Below the pieces are notes generated by a model. That model was not told where the DNA came from. It saw nothing but the letters and a program-made list of their open reading frames with translations, and ran no database searches. Shown one piece after another: positions 55,579-61,402 of a stretch of DNA of 64,000 nt; the stretch's first letter is position 1; each line of letters begins with the position of its first letter. Position numbers and translations under genes: made by a program. The stretch comes from Shewanella loihica PV-4 (lineage in GTDB: Bacteria > Pseudomonadota > Gammaproteobacteria > Enterobacterales > Shewanellaceae). The stretch lies in contig NC_009092.1 of the NCBI RefSeq assembly GCF_000016065.1, positions 806,001 through 870,000 of the forward strand, read 5' to 3'.

Positions 55579-56400
55579 ATGCAACTGGGTGATTGCCGAT
55601 TCGACAGACATACAGGCGTGCTCACCAACGACTTAACGGGTGAAGAGTGGCATCTACCGCGCGCCGAGCTGCAGGTGTTGCTGCTCCTGCTGGCCAATAG
55701 CGACAAGGTAGTGGCTAAGCGCGTCTTAGGGGCGGGGGATGACGACCATCCGCCATTAAGCGATTCGTCGGTGGCGCGGGCGGTATTTATGCTGCGCTCC
55801 TTCCTCGGTCCGCTGCATGAACACATGATAGAAACCGTCAAGGGCAAGGGCTATCGCCTGCGCCTGGATAGCGGCGTTCCTTCGTCTGCGCATCATATCG
55901 ATAACGCCTCGGCAAGCGGCGAGCCCCATGGCCTGGGCGAGCGAATAGAGGCTGTGCTGGCCTGGCTGTTTGGCAAGCGAAATCGCTGGGTCAAGCTGTG
56001 GGTTGGGCTTATCGTCCTGCTGCTGGGGGCGCTGGTCTCCTTGCAGCTCTTCTCCTCGGTCAACTTCGAGGCGCAACATACCGAGCCCTATCTGCGCCAT
56101 GGCATCACCTTGGAGTCGGGGCAGAAGGTGATGTTTATCAGCTACGCCAAGTCCAAGACCAACAACACCTCGCTGCTGCGCCTGTCGGAGAAGATGTCTC
56201 AGGCGTTCGAGCGCTGCGAGTCCTCGCCCTGGAAAGAGGTCTATATGTCGCTCTCCCACGATAAGCAGGTGTTTAACATCACCATGCGCGGCGAAAGGAT
56301 GGGGCAATCTTTGGTGCGCAACCTTAAGTTAACCGATTACAGGCAGCAGAAGGTGTTTATCTCCGAGGCCTGGTTTAAAGAGGTATCTTTGTGTGAATAG
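55579..56400 (+). CDS. ToxR/CadC-like transmembrane transcriptional regulator
   Basis: A 273-residue membrane regulator. The N-terminal OmpR-type winged helix (about 5-100: LPRAELQVLLLLLANSDKVV; SVARAVFMLRSFLGPLHEHM; VKGKGYRLRL) is followed by a linker, one membrane helix (about 139-160) and a periplasmic domain of about 110 residues holding two cysteines (FERCESSPW and the terminal SLCE). Divergent from the diheme/lipoprotein operon, it is the likely regulator of that operon. It overlaps the next gene by 8 bp in a ToxR-ToxS-like arrangement. Signal unknown. Confidence 0.84.
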   Translation: MQLGDCRFDRHTGVLTNDLTGEEWHLPRAELQVLLLLLANSDKVVAKRVLGAGDDDHPPLSDSSVARAVFMLRSFLGPLHEHMIETVKGKGYRLRLDSGVPSSAHHIDNASASGEPHGLGERIEAVLAWLFGKRNRWVKLWVGLIVLLLGALVSLQLFSSVNFEAQHTEPYLRHGITLESGQKVMFISYAKSKTNNTSLLRLSEKMSQAFERCESSPWKEVYMSLSHDKQVFNITMRGERMGQSLVRNLKLTDYRQQKVFISEAWFKEVSLCE

Positions 56401-56914
56401 AAAGGTGCTGTGGGCGATCAACATTATCGTGCTGGGGCTGCTGGCGATTAGCATTACCATCAGCTATCGCTACCTCAATCCCAGCGAAACCCTGATGCTT
56501 AGCTGTAGCTCTGAGCTGTTCGACCGCCGCGACGACGCCCAGGCGGAGGGGCGCCACTATCTCCTGGTGGATATCATGGCCAAGAAGCAGCAGGCGCAGA
56601 TCAACTACCGCTACTTCAACCTCGACGGCACCTCGGCGGGGATCATCCGCATGCAGGGCAAGTACCTCGAGTTCGATGAGGCCAACGGCCGCTATAACTT
56701 CTCGGTTGACACCAAGGAGGAGAGCGGCGCCGAGTCGACCGAGGCCATGCCGAGACACATGCAGTACCTCTCCTATATCAGTTCCTTTAACCTGGACAGC
56801 AAGGGGATGCACAATCTCTCTATCGAGCCGCTGGAATTAGATCCCCACAGGGACTATGCCGTGGTATTGTTCCAGCCGAGTAACACCGTCTGTGGCTGCC
56901 GTATAGTGCAATAG
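56393..56914 (+). CDS. ToxS-like accessory membrane protein
   Basis: A 173-residue protein starting with GTG at 56393 (AGAGG about 10 nt upstream), inside the end of the regulator gene. One N-terminal membrane helix (about 7-27) is followed by a periplasmic beta-rich domain with cysteines in LSCSSELF and at the end (TVCGCRIVQ). The position and topology resemble ToxS, which stabilises ToxR; sequence similarity to ToxS is not evident to me. It presumably senses or stabilises with the regulator's periplasmic domain. Confidence 0.72.
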   Translation: MNRKVLWAINIIVLGLLAISITISYRYLNPSETLMLSCSSELFDRRDDAQAEGRHYLLVDIMAKKQQAQINYRYFNLDGTSAGIIRMQGKYLEFDEANGRYNFSVDTKEESGAESTEAMPRHMQYLSYISSFNLDSKGMHNLSIEPLELDPHRDYAVVLFQPSNTVCGCRIVQ

Positions 56915-56983
56915 CCGTACTTGGGCTATACTCAGGATGTGCATTTCTAAATTACTGAAATAATTCTATTATTCTGAGGTTTT

Positions 56984-58405
56984 GTGTCTAAGGTTAATAT
57001 CAAGCAGGAAGAGTCACTGTCGATCAAGTTTACCCATCAGATGAAGGTGGGCGACCATAGACGGCTCGACCTCTATTTCTTTCTGCCCAAAGAGATGGGG
57101 ATCAATCCCCAGAGCCTCGACGAAGAAGAATATTATCACGCGGCCATCGCCGGCCGGCGCTCCTATTACTCCTCCGGGCTGCATCTGCCCCTGGTGCAGG
57201 GGCGTTTCATCAGTCAGAAGAAGCGTACCGTAGAGGAGTTCAGGCTCTACCTCAACCTGTTTGCTTACCAGTTTGCCGTGGCCATCGAGACCGACAGCAA
57301 GGAGCTGGCGCAGGTGGAGGATGTGGAGCAGTTCTACCCCTCCCTCAAAGATCTGAGCGAAATCGTCACCCAGCTGCTGAAGAAGTTTCGCCGTAACGAG
57401 CCCAGCGATCCTAAGTGGAAGCACTACTTCGAGAACGCCGACAACTACCTCTCCTGGTTTTGTGAGCAGCGCCTGCTGAAACTCATGTCCCACGCGCCCC
57501 GCAGCAGTGACTACAGCGAGGTGGTGGAAGAGGTGATCAACCTGTGCCGCAGTGAGAACGGCTACCGCGACAGCAAGAACTACAACTCCTCCCAGACCCA
57601 GAGTGACCCGAACCGCATCTCCAACAAGATGTTGCTGCTGCGCCGCCTGATCCAGCAAGGGGTTGTGTTAAAAGAGGAGCAGAAGCGTCTCGGTGTGGGC
57701 CTGAAGAAGATGACCACGGGCATCGCCACTGCCTTCGTGATGTTGGTGGTCTCGTCGCTCATCATCAAGGCCCAGGGTATCTTCAGCGGCCTCACCATGG
57801 CCTTGGTGTTCACCCTGGCGGTGATCTATGGCTTTCGTGAGATCTTCAAGGAAGATATTCGCAACGCCCTGTGGCGGGTGATCCAGAAGGGCCGTCCCCG
57901 CTGGAGCCGCATCCTGCGCGATACTACCAGCCAGGCGATGATCGCCAAGCAGCACGTGTGGATCGATTTCGTTAAGTCTAAGGATCTCCCCGAGGAGATA
58001 GACGAGATATTGAAGCGCCGTCATAGCCAGAACAAGCTCGACGCCGATATTCTCCACTATGGCATCAACTCGCGCATCGCCAGCAAAGACTTTCTCGCCG
58101 GCTACTCCACCATACAGGAGCAGGTGAACTTTAGCCTGGCTCCCTTCGCCCGCTACCTGGAGCGCGGTAAGGCCAAGATCTACAAGGAAGCCGACGGCAA
58201 GATCAGCAGCGACTCGGTAGAGCGCCGCTACCAGATCAACCTGGTGCTCTCCCTGCAAGAGGGCCGCAAGCCCCCCCAGTTTGCCCGCTACAAGATCACC
58301 ATGAACCGCTCCACCATAGTGGATATCAGTCAGAGTGAGATGCCAGATGGCATCGAAGCCATCGGGTTTGAACACGATGAGGAAGGCGCAAGTCCAAGCG
58401 CCTAG
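56984..58405 (+). CDS. Conserved hypothetical protein with a central membrane hairpin
   Basis: A 473-residue protein not recognised. The start is GTG at 56984 with GAGG 5 nt upstream. Residues 1-240 are soluble, rich in Lys, Glu and aromatic residues; two membrane helices lie near 245-265 and 270-288 (ATAFVMLVVSSLIIKAQGIF and TMALVFTLAVIYGF); the remaining 185 residues are soluble and basic. Both large domains face the same side, probably the cytoplasm. No enzyme motif is seen. It follows the ToxR/ToxS-like pair by 69 bp and may be co-transcribed. Confidence 0.68.
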   Translation: MSKVNIKQEESLSIKFTHQMKVGDHRRLDLYFFLPKEMGINPQSLDEEEYYHAAIAGRRSYYSSGLHLPLVQGRFISQKKRTVEEFRLYLNLFAYQFAVAIETDSKELAQVEDVEQFYPSLKDLSEIVTQLLKKFRRNEPSDPKWKHYFENADNYLSWFCEQRLLKLMSHAPRSSDYSEVVEEVINLCRSENGYRDSKNYNSSQTQSDPNRISNKMLLLRRLIQQGVVLKEEQKRLGVGLKKMTTGIATAFVMLVVSSLIIKAQGIFSGLTMALVFTLAVIYGFREIFKEDIRNALWRVIQKGRPRWSRILRDTTSQAMIAKQHVWIDFVKSKDLPEEIDEILKRRHSQNKLDADILHYGINSRIASKDFLAGYSTIQEQVNFSLAPFARYLERGKAKIYKEADGKISSDSVERRYQINLVLSLQEGRKPPQFARYKITMNRSTIVDISQSEMPDGIEAIGFEHDEEGASPSA

Positions 58406-58499
58406 ATTTGGGTTGGGGTCTAGTCTGGCTGATTTTGATTTGAATTTAGCTAGTCGTAGCCTTGACCTTCAATTTTTTGAATTGCCTGCGGCAGGTGCA

Positions 58500-58718
58500 G
58501 TGCATGGATGCACCAATGTCGCAATCACATGGATGTGAATGAGCGACCTTATGTGCAGATACGCCTGTGAGACGCCGTGAATACTTCCTTGTAGGCTCTG
58601 CCGAAACATCTGACTTCCATGGATGGAGGGAATGCCAAAAAATGTAGGGAACATTTTTGGCCCTGTTTCGGAAGCTCACCGGCGTATCTACACCTAGTTA
58701 TTCATCTCTTCGATTTAT
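58500..58718 (-). repeat. Extragenic repeat, copy L (inverted)
   Basis: The reverse complement contains GGGCCAAAAATGTTCCCTAC (from 58662 back to 58643), TTTTTTGGCATTCCCT, ACAAGGAAGTATTCACGGCG, TATCTGCACATAAG, and at its far end AAATCGAAGAGA with GTGTAGAT. All of these recur in the copies at 60908 and 61179. It lies outside the last attC of the cassette array in opposite orientation to the right-hand copies. It is not coding. Confidence 0.85.
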
Positions 58719-58821
58719 CCGCATTTGGTATCCATTAGCTTGATTAAGCGCATATTTTGGGGATGAGGGAGTGTTAGACTTTCGGCTCTAGCCGTCATCA
58801 GATATGGAATAATCCTTGTGT

Positions 58822-58902
58822 GAATAACGCCTGTCATAGGGGTGAAAGATACTTGACTAAAACTAGGGGAAATGAGCACAAGCCTAGTGTATTGTGTTAA
58901 TT
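58822..58902 (-). other. attC site 4
   Basis: On the plus strand GAATAACGCC (R' and L' side) opens at 58822 and GTTAATT (R'') closes at 58902, two bases before the cassette stop. CATAGG and CCTAGTG inside can pair as L arms. The arm match is weaker than in the other sites. Confidence 0.6.
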
Positions 58903-58903
58903 T

Positions 58904-59227
58904 TTAAGGCGTTTGTAATAGATTCCTTGCACTAACTTCATTCCAAATTGCGTCTCCCGCTTCTGGAACAGTAATCAAGATCCAGACAAGACCTAGTAGA
59001 ATACAGCAAACGCAGATCGATATTAATCCAGCAACAACTCTTTTGCGCGTTTCATTTGCTAGATAGTATTTAGGAAAAAAGACAGAGATTCCCGAGTACT
59101 TAAGCAGGAAGGGGACTTCTTTTCCACATTTGTGCAAAGTGGAAAGACCAATGGCTGCAGCTAGCCCTGTAATAAATCCAACTAACCAAATTCCGACAAA
59201 AATGTTCGCAATGAAATCCATGCTCAT
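58904..59227 (-). CDS. Cassette protein 4, small membrane protein
   Basis: A 107-residue protein of unknown function with two hydrophobic segments (about 5-28 and 66-87, the second with ICVCCILLGLVWILI) and a basic segment between them. The ATG lies 5 bp after attC site 3, and the TAA is 2 bp before attC site 4, so it fills one cassette. AT-rich codon use differs from the surrounding chromosome. Small membrane proteins are common cassette cargo. Confidence 0.75.
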   Translation of the reverse strand: MSMDFIANIFVGIWLVGFITGLAAAIGLSTLHKCGKEVPFLLKYSGISVFFPKYYLANETRKRVVAGLISICVCCILLGLVWILITVPEAGDAIWNEVSARNLLQTP

Positions 59228-59232
59228 AAGAG

Positions 59233-59334
59233 ATATAACGCCTTGCTATGGGACGAGAGTTGGCTTGCTAAACTTGGTGAGGAACGAACCCGAGCAAGCC
59301 GTTTCGAGTCCCATCCATAAACCGCTTGTCATAC
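59233..59334 (-). other. attC site 3
   Basis: On the plus strand ATATAACGCC opens and CCGCTTGTCATAC closes. TGGGACGAG/CGAGTCCCA and GGCTTGCT/GAGCAAGCC form the paired arms with an unpaired base, as in functional attC hairpins. The R'' box (GTATGAC on the minus strand) contains the TGA stop of cassette 3. Confidence 0.82.
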
Positions 59335-59661
59335 GAACATTAGCAGCAGAAAGGTGACCATTGTTGATGTTACTGCAAAACCCGCAATAGACAACAGAAC
59401 CATAGCATTAAACTTTTTAGGGTTTTCAGCCTTGTAGTATGTGCCAAATCTTGTCTGTATCAACTGCCACTTTAGCGCTAATAAGGTATGAACAAAACCT
59501 GCTATTGAAGCAATAAGCAAAATTGTAATTAAAACTAACTTGCTCAACTCAATGTCTGTTGCAAAGCTAGCAGAAGTTAACAGCATTATTGCAGCTGGAA
59601 ACAGCCACATTAACTTTGCTTTTGCTTGTGCGTAGTTTTTGGAGCGTAGGTGCTTATTCAT
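59329..59661 (-). CDS. Cassette protein 3, small membrane protein
   Basis: A 110-residue protein of unknown function with three hydrophobic segments (about 18-35, 40-62 and 88-110) and a basic N-terminus (KHLRSKNYAQAKAKL). The C-terminal helix runs to the last residue, and the TGA is embedded in the R'' box of attC site 3. The ATG starts 8 bp after attC site 2, leaving no room for a standard promoter, so it relies on read-through from upstream. Confidence 0.75.
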   Translation of the reverse strand: MNKHLRSKNYAQAKAKLMWLFPAAIMLLTSASFATDIELSKLVLITILLIASIAGFVHTLLALKWQLIQTRFGTYYKAENPKKFNAMVLLSIAGFAVTSTMVTFLLLMFV

Positions 59662-59669
59662 CCGTGTTC

Positions 59670-59780
59670 GTATAACGCCCGCCTACGGGGCAAATTGAGT
59701 GGGCTAAACTTGAGCGAAGCGAAAAGCCCGCGAAAATTTGTCCCAGCGAGTTTACGAGCAACATAAGGCGCTTGTTATGT
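59670..59780 (-). other. attC site 2
   Basis: On the plus strand GTATAACGCCCGCCTA opens and AAGGCGCTTGTTATGT closes. GGGGCAAATT pairs with AATTTGTCCC and GGGCT with AGCCC inside, giving a long hairpin of 111 bp. Confidence 0.87.
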
Positions 59781-59787
59781 TGCGATT

Positions 59788-60042
59788 TCATAACTTCCAT
59801 TTTTTATTGATTGCCTTGGTTATAGCTTCCTGAGGATCAACACCTAATTCTTCTAATTTACTGCGCAAAACCTCAATGTGAAACCAAGGACAAGCTGGAT
59901 CATCACATGCTACATCGGGATCACCTTCGTGCTCAAACACCAGGTGAAAACAAAGCCAATGCATCTGCTCAAAGACTTTGTAATCCTCGGAATACTTTTC
60001 TACTGGCTTCTTGCAGTGTACGCATATTTTAGGGTTACTCAT
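59788..60042 (-). CDS. Cassette protein 2, putative zinc-ribbon protein
   Basis: An 84-residue acidic protein with a possible metal site: CVHCKKP near 7, HWLCFHLVFEHE near 28, and CDDPACPWFHIEV near 46, the Cys/His spacing of small zinc-binding domains. The end reads ELGVDPQEAITKAI. I recall similar short proteins from integron cassettes, with no known function. The ATG is 27 bp from attC site 1, and the TGA is 7 bp before attC site 2. Confidence 0.75.
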   Translation of the reverse strand: MSNPKICVHCKKPVEKYSEDYKVFEQMHWLCFHLVFEHEGDPDVACDDPACPWFHIEVLRSKLEELGVDPQEAITKAINKKWKL

Positions 60043-60069
60043 GATGATTACTGCAAACTTTCCTTAGCT

Positions 60070-60144
60070 ACATAACGCCTTGCTAACCCGAAACATTGCG
60101 AGCGAGTCAGCGAGTAATTTTTCGGGTTGAGCAAATTGTTATGC
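60070..60144 (-). other. attC site 1
   Basis: On the plus strand ACATAACGCCTTGCTAACCC opens and TTTCGGGTTGAGCAAATT plus GTTATGC closes. GCTAACCCGAAA pairs with TTTCGGGTTGAGC with a single extrahelical G, the classical attC strand-selection feature. R'' directly adjoins the TGA of cassette 1. Confidence 0.92.
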
Positions 60145-60504
60145 TCAACGTTCATATAAAACTTTAAAATTCGTTTCAAATGCGGGCTGCATTACTTCCG
60201 CATACCAATTTTCATCTATAGAGGGAAAGATTTTACTTAGTATTCCGATCAGATGTTCGAAACCACTTTGTTCTTCATGCGCGAGAAACACTTTTCCATT
60301 ATTAAGCTCAAACTCCAAACAAATTAAATCGGTCGTGATTAGGTCGTCCTTATAGGTCACTATTTTTATGCATTCCTTCCACTCAAAGCTGCTCTCTTCA
60401 ATACTATCTCTAAAGTATCGAATACCTATATCATTACTTGATAGCGAGCATTGAGAATTATTTCTCCTAGTAAAAAAATTGCTTATCTTTCGGAAAATGT
60501 TCAT
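60145..60504 (-). CDS. Cassette protein 1, hypothetical
   Basis: A 119-residue soluble protein of unknown function, with a basic N-terminus (FRKISNFFTRRNN) and an alpha/beta body (FEWKECIKIVTYKDDLITTD, then FEHLIGILSKIFPSIDENWY). The pattern W..c..I.i.T.D, an acidic stretch, G...L...L and a final FKVLYER resembles a family of small proteins I associate with integron cassettes. Its ATG is 11 bp downstream of the R' box at 60516, and its TGA adjoins attC site 1. Markedly AT-rich. Confidence 0.75.
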   Translation of the reverse strand: MNIFRKISNFFTRRNNSQCSLSSNDIGIRYFRDSIEESSFEWKECIKIVTYKDDLITTDLICLEFELNNGKVFLAHEEQSGFEHLIGILSKIFPSIDENWYAEVMQPAFETNFKVLYER

Positions 60505-60515
60505 CTATTTACTTA

Positions 60516-60590
60516 GCATAACGCTTATTAGCGAGAATGCCGCCTATGTAAATCACTTCCTACTAATGTACATCGCGGCAAACTTTTTAA
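60516..60590 (-). other. Degenerate or half attC before cassette 1
   Basis: GCATAACGC at 60516-60524 is a good R' box. A hairpin pairs GCCGC..ATGTA with TACAT.GCGGC a little further on. No matching R''/L'' arm is found on the far side, so this is a decayed attC, or the point where the first cassette was inserted. Confidence 0.5.
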
Positions 60591-60907
60591 ATATCTGAAA
60601 TTTATATCAATAACAGCATTACATAACAAGGAGAGAATAAGCAGCCCGAAAACAAAGCGAGACTTCATTTAACGAGACCTCCACCACTCCCTATTAAATG
60701 GCTGATGCTCAGTTTTTTACTAAATTTAATCAATTAGTTACGAATTTTCAAAAACAAAGCGAGAACAGCAAGATTACATAGTAGGAAGCGAAAGGGGCGC
60801 TTTTTTGCAAAATCCCATTATACCTGTATAGATGCGCAGTCTAGCGAGTAGAGTTTGGCAACCTGCCGAACACTCATCTAGCCCTCCTACTCACATCAAA
60901 TGAAGCG
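60591..60907. other. AT-rich non-coding stretch beside the cassette array
   Basis: No gene seen. AAAACAAAGCGAGA-like sequence occurs twice (60649-60661 and 60751-60764). A weak AGCG/CGCT hairpin with a T-run lies at about 60790-60807. Composition matches the cassettes, so this may be a decayed cassette. Confidence 0.45.
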
Positions 60908-61120
60908 AAATCGAAGAGACGTTGGATACCCAGTGTAAACACGATTTTGGCCCTCGGCGGCAGGGCCAAAAATGTTCCCTACATTTTTTGGCATTCCCTA
61001 CATCCATGTAGGTCAGTACCGCCGCGGAGCGTATAGGGACATATTTACAGCGTGCCAAAATAGTGTTTGCACATCCCTCGCCGGGCAGGCGTTAGGTTGC
61101 CATGAAGGAACGGCCTTCAA
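60908..61120 (+). repeat. Extragenic repeat, copy R1
   Basis: It begins AAATCGAAGAGACGTTGGAT and carries GGGCCAAAAATGTTCCCTAC at 60963-60982 and TTTTTTGGCATTCCCTACAT next to it, ending with AGGTTGCCATGAAGG. It matches copy L in inverted orientation and copy R2 in direct orientation. An open frame across it is not credible as a gene. Confidence 0.85.
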
Positions 61121-61178
61121 TCCGCTAATCGATTCAAATAAGGGAAAGCCAGAAAGCATTGAAGCAAACAATGACGTT

Positions 61179-61342
61179 AAATCGAAGAGACGTTGGACAC
61201 CGGGTGTAGATGCATCTGCGGACGTCGATGGCAGGGATGCCATCGTCGAGCCTCCATGGACGGATTTACGGCGTGTAGCAGATGTATCTGCACATAAGCT
61301 CACCGCAGGTGATAGGTTGCCATGAAGGTACGAACTTCAACT
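61179..61342 (+). repeat. Extragenic repeat, copy R2
   Basis: It begins AAATCGAAGAGACGTTGGAC about 271 bp after the R1 start. GAGCCTCCATGGACGGATTT, ACGGCGT and TATCTGCACATAAGCTCACC match copy L, and AGGTTGCCATGAAGG matches the end of R1. The central GGGCCAAAAATG block is missing from this copy. Confidence 0.82.
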
Positions 61343-61402
61343 CACATGTCAATGACCATAGCGGCAGACGCTACAAACCGAAAAAAGGTTAACGGCAAAA
61401 AC

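Larger units (their letters stand above)
58822..60524 (-). mobile_element. Integron-type gene cassette array without integrase (CALIN)
   Basis: Four small minus-strand ORFs (58904, 59329, 59788 and 60145) are each followed by an attC-like recombination site, and a further attC arm lies before the first ORF. The DNA is clearly richer in A+T than the flanks, intergenic gaps are about one attC long, and three of the four stops lie within 8 bp of, or inside, the attC R'' box, all typical of cassettes. No tyrosine-recombinase integrase gene is present in the window, so the array would depend on an integrase elsewhere or is a relic. Confidence 0.85.

Noticed and set aside
60788..60807. Terminator-like AGCG/CGCT hairpin with T-run
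   Set aside because: The stem is only 4 bp and no gene ends nearby on that strand.
60972..61325. 117-codon open frame over repeats R1 and R2
   Set aside because: It lies in the extragenic repeats, begins inside a palindrome and shows no protein-like pattern.
58400..61400. Integron integrase or transposase in or near the cassette array
   Set aside because: Looked for tyrosine-recombinase and transposase-like frames on both strands; none seen.
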